A DNA stretch of 64,000 bases from Simiduia aestuariiviva (lineage in GTDB: Bacteria > Pseudomonadota > Gammaproteobacteria > Pseudomonadales > Cellvibrionaceae). The notes below the pieces were generated by a model. It was not told where the DNA came from. It worked only from the letters and a program-made list of their open reading frames with translations, and ran no database searches. Both the position numbers and the translations under genes were made by a program. Positions 49,725 to 58,394 of this stretch are shown piece by piece. The stretch is taken from positions 408,900-472,899 of the forward strand of contig NZ_JACHXZ010000001.1 of assembly GCF_014192475.1 (NCBI RefSeq), written 5' to 3'. Numbering within the stretch: the stretch's first letter is position 1; each line of letters begins with the position of its first letter.

Positions 49725-50320
49725 ACAAGCTGATCCTGAGCGGAGACCGGCTGACCGTCGCCGATCAACTGACTAACCTTGGCCAGCAGTTCACTGTTGT
49801 CGAAGGGCTTGGGTAAGATGTCGTCTGCGCCGGAGGTTTTGGCGCGTGCCAGGCCCTCCCGCGTTTCCGCGGACACCACCAGCACCTTCACTTGGCTGTG
49901 ATCTTCTTGCTCTCTAATAAAATTGAGCACTTGATAGCCATCCATACCCGGCATCTTTAAGTCCAGCGTCACCAGTGCGGGGTTGTGTCGCATCAACATT
50001 GTCCCAGCGATGAAGCCATCTTTGGCCACCTCTACGTCATACCCCGCACGTTTTAGCGTACGCCGAATAGCGGCGGCCATTTCGGGCTGGTCTTCAATGA
50101 CGAGGACGCGGTTGTTGGTGCCAACGAGCTCGGGGGGGACTGGCATGTTGTTGTCGCGCAGAAAGGCCACGAAATCCTGCGTTTGAATGCGGTGATCCCC
50201 GCGGCCCGGCAATTTATAGGCTTTCAGGCGTCCACGCTCTATCCATCGAATTACGGTGCGAAAGTTCACGCCGCAGTATTTGGCGGCTTCGCCGGTTGTA
50301 AGCACCTGAATTTCGCTCAT
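49721..50320 (-). CDS. Response regulator with N-terminal excisionase/MerR-like HTH
   Basis: A short DNA-binding domain (about 1-58; LTTGEAAKYCGVNFRTVIRWIERGRL) comes first, followed by a receiver domain (about 70-190). The receiver has acidic pair E76 D77, phosphoacceptor D120 in LDLKMPG, and Lys171 in LPKPF. This order (DNA-binding first, receiver last) is the reverse of OmpR and NarL types. The gene faces away from the REC-kinase gene at 50942. It probably binds DNA, perhaps at the nearby intergenic region; partner and targets are unknown. Confidence 0.88.
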   Translation of the reverse strand: MSEIQVLTTGEAAKYCGVNFRTVIRWIERGRLKAYKLPGRGDHRIQTQDFVAFLRDNNMPVPPELVGTNNRVLVIEDQPEMAAAIRRTLKRAGYDVEVAKDGFIAGTMLMRHNPALVTLDLKMPGMDGYQVLNFIREQEDHSQVKVLVVSAETREGLARAKTSGADDILPKPFDNSELLAKVSQLIGDGQPVSAQDQLV

Positions 50321-50437
50321 ACAAATGTCTGCCCGAATGGAGTCATGTCAGTAAGAATAGCTAATATTTCGCATGACTTAAATGACTAATGTATGTTTTG
50401 TAGCCGCTTACCATAACGAAATGATATAATGTCATGA

Positions 50438-50465
50438 TTGACAGGTTAGATACAAAATGTACAAT
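50438..50465 (+). promoter_or_regulatory. Near-consensus sigma-70 promoter
   Basis: TTGACA at 50438-50443 and TACAAT at 50460-50465 are separated by 16 bases. No ORF starts soon after it on the plus strand, so its product is likely an RNA. Predicted start about 50472. Confidence 0.65.
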
Positions 50466-50630
50466 GGATACATGTTCAAGCAAAAGAGTGTTGTTGCCCA
50501 AAGCCTCTTAGGTCCACGGGTAGAAGTCTCTGGCAGTAAGCTGAATGTGATGACCCTTAGTAGTAGCTAGTTGGTTAAATCCGGTTTTGCCGTAGTCGTT
50601 GTTAAGAAGGTGAAACCGGGCTCTATTTAA

Positions 50631-50679
50631 GGGAGGTTCGCAGTAACACAGTAGTAGCGTGTTGAACCTCCCGATTTTT
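50631..50679 (+). terminator. Internal terminator-like hairpin
   Basis: Nine-base-pair stem with an inner five-base-pair stem, followed by GA and T5. Could be a first terminator of the candidate RNA or a regulatory element. Confidence 0.55.
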
Positions 50680-50778
50680 CCACCGCCGGCGTTAACGCCC
50701 GCAGATTGAACGGTAAGACCCAGTGGGCACAGCCAATCGGTGTAACAGGCAGTGATGAACCGAACACCCTAAGACCTC

Positions 50779-50805
50779 GCCCTCAATCTTTGAGGGCTTT
50801 TTTTT
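50779..50805 (+). terminator. Intrinsic terminator of the candidate RNA
   Basis: GCCCTCAA and TTGAGGGC form an 8-bp stem with a 3-base loop followed by T8. Confidence 0.85.
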
Positions 50806-50941
50806 GCCTGACATTTGGTGTGGCGTGAGAAGCCCTGAACGACTGTGCACGCCAAAATACCGTCGATAAGGAGTGGCCCTTGCAGAAGGGCGGTGAACTG
50901 CGCTTAACTGCAAAGCAAACAGGCAGCAAGGAGTGCACCCA

Positions 50942-52216
50942 ATGTCGCAGGCGATATTGTTGGTGGATGACAATGATATTAACCGCAGGCTCGTACGCCA
51001 CATTCTGGCGGATGAATTTCCTGAGGTATATGAAGCGGTTAATGGCTTAGAGTGTTTGTCGCAGTTGACCAAATACGCCGTCGACTTGGTGTTGCTGGAT
51101 TTGAATATGCCAGAAAAATCTGGCTTTGAAGTGCTTGAAGAGCTGCCTACGCTAAGTCTGACTCGCACCCCAACGGTTATCGTGCTCAGTGCCGATAACG
51201 ATCCGGAAACCATTAGTCGCGCCTTTCATCTGGGCGCCGCCGACTATGTCTCTACGCCTTTTAACCGCGATGAATTGCTGGCGCGCGTGCGCACGCACTT
51301 AGCGATGCACAACCGCGAGCAATATTTAGAACAGCGGGTCGACGAGCGCACCCGAGAGTTGCAGGCCATGAATGCCCGATTACAAGAGGCTACGGCGCAG
51401 CTCATTCAGGCGGAAAAAATGGTCAGCCTTGGGCAATTGGCGGCAGGGGTAGCCCACGAAATTAACAACCCCGTAGGGTATATCAACTCCAACCTCGATA
51501 CCCTGCACGCCTATTTAGGTGACCTATGGCGGCTGGTAGAAAGTTATGAAGCGCTCGAGTCAGAGTTGCCAGACTCTGAGTTGCTGCGCGATCTTAGGTT
51601 GCTGAAACAGCGGCTCGATCTCCCCTATTTGCGTGAGGACTGCAGTCACATCATCGATGAGTCGCGGCAAGGGGTCGCACATGTTAAGCAAATTGTCAGC
51701 GATCTGAAGGGCTTTGCGCATCCTGAGCAAAAGGCATGGCAGGAAGTTGATTTACATCAGTTGTTGCGCTCGAGCTTAAATATTGTGAGCAATGAGCTCA
51801 AATATAAGTGTGAAGTTGTACTTAATTTGGGCGAGCTAGTGCCCATACAGTGTATCGGCCCTCAGATCAGTCAGGTGTTGCTTAATTTGTTGGTCAATGC
51901 GGGCCAATCCATGGCCGACTTTGGCCGTATTGAGGTGCGGTCTGGCGTGGAAGACGCGGGCGATTATGTGTGGCTCAGTATTGAAGACAATGGCAAGGGT
52001 ATGGCTCTGGATGTGCAGCGCAAAATTTTTGACCCGTTTTTCACCACCAAACCCGTGGGTGAGGGCACTGGCCTTGGGCTGAGTGTGTCCTATGGCATTA
52101 TTCAAATGCATCGCGGGGAGATTCAAGTGCAGTCCACGCCTGGCTGCGGCAGCTGTTTTACGCTTCGCCTGCCAGTGATCCAGCCTAACCTGCCATCGGC
52201 CAGCCCGCTGAATTAG
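50942..52216 (+). CDS. Histidine kinase with N-terminal receiver domain
   Basis: Soluble hybrid kinase of 424 residues, no membrane segment. Receiver (about 3-120): acidic pair D9 D10, phosphoacceptor D53 in LLDLNMP. The usual Lys of the KPF motif is Thr105 (STPF). A coiled-coil linker precedes HisKA with the H-box GVAHEINNPVGY (His172) and HATPase_c with NLLVNAGQSM, EDNGKGM and GEGTGLGLSV. The input is probably phosphorylation of its own receiver by another kinase. AAGGAG eight bases upstream supports ATG 50942. It overlaps the convergent YbaY-MliC gene by four bases. Confidence 0.92.
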   Translation: MSQAILLVDDNDINRRLVRHILADEFPEVYEAVNGLECLSQLTKYAVDLVLLDLNMPEKSGFEVLEELPTLSLTRTPTVIVLSADNDPETISRAFHLGAADYVSTPFNRDELLARVRTHLAMHNREQYLEQRVDERTRELQAMNARLQEATAQLIQAEKMVSLGQLAAGVAHEINNPVGYINSNLDTLHAYLGDLWRLVESYEALESELPDSELLRDLRLLKQRLDLPYLREDCSHIIDESRQGVAHVKQIVSDLKGFAHPEQKAWQEVDLHQLLRSSLNIVSNELKYKCEVVLNLGELVPIQCIGPQISQVLLNLLVNAGQSMADFGRIEVRSGVEDAGDYVWLSIEDNGKGMALDVQRKIFDPFFTTKPVGEGTGLGLSVSYGIIQMHRGEIQVQSTPGCGSCFTLRLPVIQPNLPSASPLN

Positions 52217-52869
52217 GCGGCTTCGGCCCAGGGGCTCACCAGTGGTTCGGCGCTGCAGTGTCGCTGCGGCTGGCCCACCAGCGTCAAAACAGCCTCATCG
52301 CCTTTGGTCCAAAAGTCCGCTGCTTCCGATTGGTAATGCGTACCCGAAGCGCTGGCAATGCGGGTTAATAAATAAGTGTGCTCGGCCAGTGATAGGGTCG
52401 CCTGCTCGCCGTCGATTCGCAGCCGCAGTCCTTCGTCGTCACATTTGAAAAATAGGGTGATCGGCGTTTGTGGTGCGACCGCATTGAGGGTCAGGGTGAC
52501 GGATGCATTTTCCGGTGTAAGCGGCTGCGCCTGTGCGGAGCGCCAAAGTAAGCGGCCGCCACGGGTTTCGATGTGAGCGCGCAGCTGATAGCTGGCAAAG
52601 GCCGTGGGGTTGAGGTGCAGGTTTTGCAGTAAGAAATGCATAGGTAACTGCGCCTGCTGTCGCAATTCTGCCAAGCGTGCGGGCGCCTTATGCGCCTCGC
52701 TTCGCTCCTCTAGCAAAACCACAAGCTGAGTATCCGCTTGCAGTGTTGCCTCGTCGGGTAGCTGAACCTGGCCGCTGACTTGGTGCCAGACTTCAGTGGC
52801 TTGTGGCGTGCAACCAGATAACCACAGCCACGCCGCCAGCAGTGCACATGCAATACGCAAAAAATTCAT
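52213..52869 (-). CDS. Lipoprotein with YbaY-like and MliC-like domains
   Basis: Signal peptide with lipobox LSGC (Cys near residue 20). The N-terminal part (VWHQVSGQVQLPDEATLQADTQLVVLLEE) resembles YbaY/YscW-type domains. The C-terminal 85 residues resemble the membrane-bound lysozyme inhibitor MliC: FKCDDEGLRLRIDGEQATLSL, YLLTRIASASGTHYQSE, WTKGDEAVL and a final Cys that can pair with the first. Lysozyme inhibition or envelope chaperoning are both possible. ATG 52869 is used because the longer frame runs into crp. Confidence 0.8.
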   Translation of the reverse strand: MNFLRIACALLAAWLWLSGCTPQATEVWHQVSGQVQLPDEATLQADTQLVVLLEERSEAHKAPARLAELRQQAQLPMHFLLQNLHLNPTAFASYQLRAHIETRGGRLLWRSAQAQPLTPENASVTLTLNAVAPQTPITLFFKCDDEGLRLRIDGEQATLSLAEHTYLLTRIASASGTHYQSEAADFWTKGDEAVLTLVGQPQRHCSAEPLVSPWAEAA

Positions 52870-52873
52870 GGAT

Positions 52874-53512
52874 TTAGCGGGTACCAAAAACCACCATGGT
52901 CTTGCCCTTAACGGACACCAGTCCTTGCTCTTCAAGGGTTTTAAGTACGCGGCCTACCATTTCGCGGGAACAGCCGACGATGCGGCCAATCTCTTGGCGG
53001 GTAATCTTGATCTGCATGCCATCGGGATGCGTCATGGCGTCGGGCTCTTTGCACAGATCTAACAGCGTGCGCGCCACGCGACCGGTGACGTCCAAGAATG
53101 CCAGGTCGCCCACTTTGCGGGTGGTGTTGCGCAGGCGTTTGGCCATCTGCGTGCCGAGTGCAAACAGGAACTCGGGGTGGTTGCCGCTTAATTCTTGGAA
53201 TTTGCTGTAGCTGATTTCAGCCACTTCGCATTCCGTTTTGGCGCGAACCCAAGCGCTGCGCGATTCGCCATCGCTTTCAAACAGTCCCATTTCGCCAAAA
53301 AAATCGCCATCGTTCAGGTAGGCCACAATCATTTCGTGACCATCATCGTCCTCGATCAATACCGTGACCGAACCCTTAACGATGTAGTAGAGAGAGTCGC
53401 TCTTATCACCGGCGTAAATAATGGTGGTTTTAGCCGGATAGCGGCGGCGGTGACAATGTTCCAGAAACTTGTCCACGTTTTTGATATGTGGTGTCAGAGA
53501 TACTGCGACCAA
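52874..53512 (-). CDS. crp: cAMP receptor protein family global regulator (Vfr-like)
   Basis: CRP/FNR-family activator with an N-terminal cyclic-nucleotide domain (FFGEMGLFE and [17 protein letters not shown] hold the cAMP contacts) and a C-terminal [25 protein letters not shown]. The sequence is very close to Pseudomonas Vfr. TTG 53512 is chosen because it gives MVAVSLTPH, matching Vfr, and has AGGGG eight bases upstream; the ATG at 53539 lacks support. 212 residues. Divergent from the osmC-like gene, as in Pseudomonas. Confidence 0.94.
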   Translation of the reverse strand: MVAVSLTPHIKNVDKFLEHCHRRRYPAKTTIIYAGDKSDSLYYIVKGSVTVLIEDDDGHEMIVAYLNDGDFFGEMGLFESDGESRSAWVRAKTECEVAEISYSKFQELSGNHPEFLFALGTQMAKRLRNTTRKVGDLAFLDVTGRVARTLLDLCKEPDAMTHPDGMQIKITRQEIGRIVGCSREMVGRVLKTLEEQGLVSVKGKTMVVFGTR

Positions 53513-53810
53513 AATGTAACCCCTTGCGCATGTTGCCAAAAGCTGTGTGAGTGGCCTCGTGGGCCGGCCCCGATTATGGCGTTTATCGGGTTTGTGTACC
53601 AGCGAGCATGTGACCGATGGTTCGCCAGCGGTCTTAAAAGCCGCCCATAGTGTGAACTGGTCGGCGTTTGCTCTCAGTCAGAGGTATGATGTTGGCCTTA
53701 ACTTCCGCAAACGTCCAGTGGCTGCCGCACTTTATGGCGTGTAAATCTAGGTTCACGTGGAATTGTGCTAATCTGCGCGCCTTTCACCAAGCAATACCAA
53801 GGGGGCATTC

Positions 53811-54236
53811 ATGCAAGCGACGGTCAAGTGGGTAGATGGCGTTATGTTTTTGGGCGAATCCGGCAGCGGACACGCCGTTGTGATGGATGGCGCAGCGGAT
53901 CACGGCGGTCGCAATATGGGCGTGCGCCCCATGGAAATGATTTTGTTGGGGCTTGGCGGTTGTGCCTCATTCGATGTGATTGGCATCTTAAAGAAGGCCC
54001 GCCAGCCGGTAGCCGATTGTCGAGTGGAGCTGGAGGCCGAGCGCGCCGAGGGCGTGCCGTCGCCGTTTACCCGCATTCATATGCGCTTTGTGGTGACCGG
54101 CAACGGCTTAAAAGACGTGCAAGTGAAGCGGGCAGTGGAGTTGTCGGCAACCAAATACTGCTCCGCCTCAATAATGCTCGAAGCCGCGGGCGTGGCACTC
54201 ACCCACTCCTATGAGGTGGTGGACGCCGCCCAGTAG
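53811..54236 (+). CDS. OsmC family protein
   Basis: A 141-residue peroxiredoxin-like protein with the two conserved cysteines in GLGGCASFD and ATKYCSAS. The members with this layout (YhfA group) sit next to crp in many gammaproteobacteria. Organic hydroperoxide reduction is the family activity; for YhfA-type it is unproven. GGGGGCATTC precedes ATG 53811. Confidence 0.92.
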   Translation: MQATVKWVDGVMFLGESGSGHAVVMDGAADHGGRNMGVRPMEMILLGLGGCASFDVIGILKKARQPVADCRVELEAERAEGVPSPFTRIHMRFVVTGNGLKDVQVKRAVELSATKYCSASIMLEAAGVALTHSYEVVDAAQ

Positions 54237-54242
54237 CGCTCG

Positions 54243-54716
54243 CTATTGAAACGCTGGCGCCAGCAGAGCTAAAAGCGCTTGCAGGCCCTGTTCATCGACC
54301 TCCGTGAATGCGGCTGGGTCGTTGGAATCCAGATCGAGCACCGCGCGCACGGCGCCGTGTTGATCCAGCACCGGCAGCACTATCTCTGACAGGGTGCTGC
54401 TCGAGCAGGCGATGTGGTAGGGCAGGCTGTTGACGTCGTCGACCCGCTGCACGGTTTTATCGGTGGCGGCCTTGCCACACACGCCGCGATCAAAGGCAAT
54501 TTGCAGGCAGCCGTGGCCGCCTTGATAGGGACCTACTTTGAGTAGTTGGGGTTCAGTGACGCGGTAAAAACCGGTCCAATGGCTGTAGGGCAGGGCTTGA
54601 TGGATTTCACACACCAGCGTCGCCATCAGCGCAATTTCATCCGTTTCACCCTCGGTCAGCGCTCGGCAATTGGTGAGCAGCTGTGCGTAGATTGCGCTTT
54701 TTTCTGAGTCGTTCAT
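54243..54716 (-). CDS. msrC: Free methionine-(R)-sulfoxide reductase (GAF type)
   Basis: Reduces free Met-(R)-O, protecting against oxidation. Single GAF domain of 157 residues with three conserved cysteines C70, C80 and C104 in GHGCLQIAFDRGVCG and HIACSSSTLSEIV, and YSHWTGFYR, typical of fRMsr. The Cys pattern supports activity. Two bases downstream of coq7, so likely in one transcript. Confidence 0.93.
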   Translation of the reverse strand: MNDSEKSAIYAQLLTNCRALTEGETDEIALMATLVCEIHQALPYSHWTGFYRVTEPQLLKVGPYQGGHGCLQIAFDRGVCGKAATDKTVQRVDDVNSLPYHIACSSSTLSEIVLPVLDQHGAVRAVLDLDSNDPAAFTEVDEQGLQALLALLAPAFQ

Positions 54717-54717
54717 G

Positions 54718-55356
54718 TTAAATCCGGTAACTGGTTTTGGTCATGAGCTTGGCTGACAAACTCATGAGTTGTTTGATGGGGTTTGGAAATTGGGCACCGC
54801 CGGCGGCGAGCGCGGCCTCGGCGTGTTTGGCTTCATCGGTGCGCATCTGTTCAACCACTGCGCGGCTCTTGCGGTCGGCATCGGGCAGCGAGTGCAAATG
54901 ACTGTCCAGGTGTTTGCACACCTGATCTTCAGTGGCGGCCACAAAGCCCAGGCTGACCTTATCGCTGATCAAGCCCGCGCCCGCACCAATCGCGAACGAC
55001 ATCCCGTACCACAAGGGGTTGAGTAGGCTGGGCCGGCTGTCGAGTTCGCGCAAGCGCTGTTCGCACCACGCCAAGTGATCGATTTCTTCCTGTGCTGCGC
55101 TGGCCATTTCCTGACGCACTTCGGGCAGTTTGGCCGTCAAAGCCTGACCTTGATAGAGCGCCTGGGCGCAGACTTCGCCCGTGTGATTGACGCGCATCAA
55201 GCCCGCTGCGTGGCGCCGCTCTTCAGGGGCTAGGGTCGCATCGGGTTCAGCTTGTGCGGGCGACGGGCGATTGGGCGACAAGGGGCCGGGGGCCAGGGTG
55301 CGCAGGGCTTTGTCCGCCTCGATGAGGCACTGGTCGAGAAAACTGAGCTGTCGCAT
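54718..55356 (-). CDS. coq7: 3-demethoxyubiquinol 3-hydroxylase (Coq7/UbiF-type)
   Basis: Di-iron hydroxylase for the C6 step of ubiquinone synthesis. Metal-binding Glu/His motifs [38 protein letters not shown] and [10 protein letters not shown] are intact. ATG 55356 starts [15 protein letters not shown], typical; 212 residues. Upstream of msrC on the minus strand. Confidence 0.95.
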   Translation of the reverse strand: MRQLSFLDQCLIEADKALRTLAPGPLSPNRPSPAQAEPDATLAPEERRHAAGLMRVNHTGEVCAQALYQGQALTAKLPEVRQEMASAAQEEIDHLAWCEQRLRELDSRPSLLNPLWYGMSFAIGAGAGLISDKVSLGFVAATEDQVCKHLDSHLHSLPDADRKSRAVVEQMRTDEAKHAEAALAAGGAQFPNPIKQLMSLSAKLMTKTSYRI

Positions 55357-55497
55357 TGAGTATTCCACCGCAAATTTGATTGGGCTAGTTTACGGGGTTT
55401 GGTGATTTTTTTCCCGTCGGATAACGGTAACATGGGCCACGGCCGGGGGGCTTCCGGCTACTATGGCATAAATGAATCCTCACAAAAGGAGTTCGGG

Positions 55498-57006
55498 GTG
55501 ACAGATATTCGCGACCTGGGGTTGCTGTTAAATTCAAAAACGCCGCTGCTGGTGTTGGAAACCTTTGATGAAGTACGCGCCCTCGAAATGGTGCAGCGTG
55601 CGGTGAACGAGGCCAGTATGAGCGAGCGCGGACGCCTGCGCAGTCGCCCGATCTACCGCTGGACCATTACCGATGGGTTGGTGCGGCAAGGGTTTGGTGG
55701 CGAGTTGTCGCTGCAAGGGGAGCCCATGCCCAACCAAGAACCCGAGGAGGTCCTACGCCATCTCAAGAATGTCGAAAAACCGGCAGTGGTGGTGTTGTGC
55801 GATTTTCACCCCTACTTGGAGGGCAACCCAAAAACGGTGCGGCTATTAAAAGATATCGCCCTGGGCCACACGCAAAATGGCCACACGCTGGTGTTGGTGA
55901 GTCATGCGTTCCGGTTACCTAAAGAGCTATCGCGCTTGGCGGCGCGCTTTAGTTTGTCGGCACCGTCAGATGAAGAAATCATGACCATCGTGCGCGAAGA
56001 GGCCAAGGCGTGGTCTGCCCGCGGTCAACGGGTGCGCGCGGATCAGGCCACGGTGGCGCGCATGGTGAGCAACTTAAGGGGGCTCAGCTTTGCCGATGTG
56101 CGGACCCTGGTGCGCTCGGCTATCGTCGACGACGGCGCCATTACCGAATCGGATTTGCCCGCGATCAACAAGGCCAAGTTTGAGCTGCTCAATCTCGACG
56201 GCGTGGTGTCTTTTGAGTTTGATACCGCATCCTTCGCCGATGTAGGCGGTTTGGAAAAATTGAAGCAGTGGTTGGCCAGTCGACAAAACGCGTTTGTCGA
56301 TAGCGATTTAAGTGATAAACCCAAAGGCTTGATGCTGTTAGGTGTGCAGGGCAGCGGGAAAAGTTTGGCGGCCAAAGCGGTGGCGGGCCTGTGGGGCTTG
56401 CCGTTACTGCGCATGGACTTTGGCGCGCTCTATAACAAATACCACGGCGAGTCGGAGCGCAATTTGCGCGAGGCATTGGCGCTCGCCGATCGCATGGCGC
56501 CCTGTGTGCTGTGGATGGACGAAGTGGAAAAGGGCTTGTCCACCGACGGCAGCGACAGCGGCACCAGCAAGCGTTTGCTGGGTTCGCTACTCACGTGGCA
56601 GGCCGAGCGCAAGACGCCGGTGTTTGTGGTGGCCACCGCCAACGACATTTCGTCACTGCCGCCGGAATTGATGCGCAAGGGCCGCGTGGATGAAATATTT
56701 TTTGTGGACCTCCCGAAAAGCGACGTGCGCGAAGCCATTTTTTCGATCCACTTGAAGCGCCGTGGCTTGGAGCGATTGACTATTCAATTGCCCATATTGG
56801 CAGCGGCCGCCGAGGGCTTTTCAGGTGCGGAAATAGAGCAGGCCATCGTCTCGGCCATCTATTCAGCGCGCGCGCAAGGTGAAGAGTGCGGGGTGCAGCA
56901 AATTTTGCAGGAGCTGGCCAATACCAATCCGCTGTCGGTGGTCATGGCCGAGCAGGTTGCGCAGTTGCGTCTGTGGGCGCAGGAGCGCTGCGTACTGGCG
57001 GATTAA
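55498..57006 (+). CDS. AAA+ ATPase, Ycf46-like
   Basis: A 502-residue protein. The N-terminal about 240 residues are of an ATPase-like but P-loop-less type; the AAA domain has Walker A GVQGSGKSLAAK (near 282), Walker B VLWMDEVEKGL (near 337) and sensor-like VFVVATANDISSLPPELMRKGRVDE. Similar proteins occur in cyanobacteria, plastids and proteobacteria; a role in carbon-uptake regulation has been reported for some, function here unknown. Start is GTG 55498, which follows AAAGGAG. Confidence 0.88.
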   Translation: MTDIRDLGLLLNSKTPLLVLETFDEVRALEMVQRAVNEASMSERGRLRSRPIYRWTITDGLVRQGFGGELSLQGEPMPNQEPEEVLRHLKNVEKPAVVVLCDFHPYLEGNPKTVRLLKDIALGHTQNGHTLVLVSHAFRLPKELSRLAARFSLSAPSDEEIMTIVREEAKAWSARGQRVRADQATVARMVSNLRGLSFADVRTLVRSAIVDDGAITESDLPAINKAKFELLNLDGVVSFEFDTASFADVGGLEKLKQWLASRQNAFVDSDLSDKPKGLMLLGVQGSGKSLAAKAVAGLWGLPLLRMDFGALYNKYHGESERNLREALALADRMAPCVLWMDEVEKGLSTDGSDSGTSKRLLGSLLTWQAERKTPVFVVATANDISSLPPELMRKGRVDEIFFVDLPKSDVREAIFSIHLKRRGLERLTIQLPILAAAAEGFSGAEIEQAIVSAIYSARAQGEECGVQQILQELANTNPLSVVMAEQVAQLRLWAQERCVLAD

Positions 57007-57030
57007 CGGCAGCCCAGATTAATCGTGGGC

Positions 57031-57063
57031 ACAAAAAAGCCGCGCAGTGCGCGGCTTTTTTGT
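57031..57063. terminator. Bidirectional terminator between AAA gene and purD
   Basis: Stem GCCGCGC/GCGCGGC with a 3-base loop, flanked by A6 and T6 in complementary positions, so the total stem is 15 bp. Serves both convergent genes. Confidence 0.92.
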
Positions 57064-57073
57064 GAGAGGCTTG

Positions 57074-58363
57074 CTAGCTGTTTTGCTCGCGGGCAATGGC
57101 GCGGTAGCCGATGTCTGATCGACAAAAACTGCCGCTCCAGCTAACACCTTTCGCCAGTGCATAGGCGCGCGCTTGGGCGGCGCTCACGGTGTCGCCCAGT
57201 GCCGTTGCGCAGAGTACGCGCCCACCGTTGGTGAGCACGCGGCCCTGCACCAATTGCGTCCCCGCGTGAAAAATCTTTTCGCCTTCAGTTTCAGATTCGG
57301 GCAAGCCGCTGATTTCATCGCCTTTGTTGTAGCTCGCTGGGTAGCCGCCGGCTGCCAAAACGATGCCAATGGCGGCGCGTGAATCCCATTGGGTTTCTTG
57401 CTGATCGAGTGTGCCGTCGAGAGCGGCGTTGCACAGCGCCACCAAATCCGATTGAAGGCGCAGCATAATGGGTTGCGTTTCTGGGTCGCCAAAGCGGCAA
57501 TTGTATTCAATGACCTTGGGGTTGCCCTCAGCATCGATCATTAAACCGGCATACAAAAAGCCGGTGTAGTCGTTGCCTTCTGCAGCCATGCCACTCACGG
57601 TGGGCATGATCACTTGGTCCATCACGCGTTGGTGCACTTCGGGCGTCACCACGGGCGCGGGAGAGTAGGCACCCATGCCGCCGGTATTGGGGCCGGTGTC
57701 GCCGTCGCCCACGCGCTTGTGATCTTGGCTGGTGGCCATGGGCAAAACATTTTTACCGTCCACCAACACGATGAAGCTGGCCTCTTCGCCAGTGAGAAAT
57801 TCTTCAATGACCACGCGACAACCGGCATCGCCAAAGGCATTGCCAGACAGCATGTCGCGCACGGCGTCTTCGGCCTGCGCTAAGGTCTCAGCCACGATCA
57901 CGCCTTTGCCCGCGGCTAAGCCGTCAGCCTTCACTACGATGGGAGCACCCTGCTTGCGCAAATACGCCAGAGCGGGCTCTACCTCAGTAAAATTCTGGTA
58001 CTCGGCGGTGGGAATCTTGTGGCGCGCTAAGAAATCTTTGGTAAAAGCTTTCGAGCCTTCGAGTTGCGCCGCACCTTTGCTCGGGCCGAAGCAGCGCATA
58101 CCGCGCGCACTGAAAAAATCCACCACGCCTTCAACCAGCGGAGCCTCGGGCCCGACGATGGTGAGCTGCACATCATTGGCCTTGGCAAAGGTGGCCAGTT
58201 TCTCAAACTCCATCACCTCGATAGCGACGTTTTCAAGTTTGGCTTCCAGCTCTGTGCCGGCATTGCCAGGCGCCACAAATACCTTTTGTACGTCAGGATT
58301 CTGCGCCGCTTTCCACGCCAACGCGTGCTCGCGCCCACCCGAACCAATAATCAAAATATTCAT
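57074..58363 (-). CDS. purD: Phosphoribosylamine-glycine ligase
   Basis: ATP-grasp enzyme for the second step of purine synthesis. GSGGREHALAWK at the N-terminus, GPEAPLVEGVVDFF, VVKADGLAAGKGVIVAE and the NCRFGDPETQPIMLRL block are intact. 429 residues. It is downstream of purH on the minus strand across a 170-base gap with a large inverted repeat. Confidence 0.97.
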   Translation of the reverse strand: MNILIIGSGGREHALAWKAAQNPDVQKVFVAPGNAGTELEAKLENVAIEVMEFEKLATFAKANDVQLTIVGPEAPLVEGVVDFFSARGMRCFGPSKGAAQLEGSKAFTKDFLARHKIPTAEYQNFTEVEPALAYLRKQGAPIVVKADGLAAGKGVIVAETLAQAEDAVRDMLSGNAFGDAGCRVVIEEFLTGEEASFIVLVDGKNVLPMATSQDHKRVGDGDTGPNTGGMGAYSPAPVVTPEVHQRVMDQVIMPTVSGMAAEGNDYTGFLYAGLMIDAEGNPKVIEYNCRFGDPETQPIMLRLQSDLVALCNAALDGTLDQQETQWDSRAAIGIVLAAGGYPASYNKGDEISGLPESETEGEKIFHAGTQLVQGRVLTNGGRVLCATALGDTVSAAQARAYALAKGVSWSGSFCRSDIGYRAIAREQNS

Positions 58364-58394
58364 TTTCTAATCCCGTAGGTTAAAGGGAAAACTG

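Larger units (their letters stand above)
50472..50805 (+). ncRNA. Candidate structured noncoding RNA, family not recognised
   Basis: The stretch follows a strong promoter and ends in an intrinsic terminator. It holds a 7-bp stem CCGGTTT/AAACCGG (50581-50587, 50613-50619) and a two-tier stem GGGAGGTTC/GAACCTCCC (50631-50639, 50664-50672), whose inner arms AACAC/GTGTT (50645-50649, 50659-50663) pair after a 5-base bulge; GATTTTT follows, so transcription could stop near 50679. Further 3' are the palindrome GGCGTTAACGCC (50688-50699) and a CCC-AGT-GGG hairpin. No long ORF is supported. Transcript would be about 210 or 335 bases. It does not fit tmRNA, 6S, RNase P or SRP RNA as far as I can tell. 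Confidence 0.5.

Noticed and set aside
50490-50525. Resemblance to a cyclic di-GMP-I riboswitch (CAAAGCC...GGGT)
   Set aside because: The partner GGCAAACC and tetraloop-receptor parts are absent, so the match is judged accidental.
50692-51213. 173-residue minus-strand ORF across the candidate RNA and the kinase start
   Set aside because: It is antisense to a well-supported receiver domain and has low-complexity Ser-rich content.
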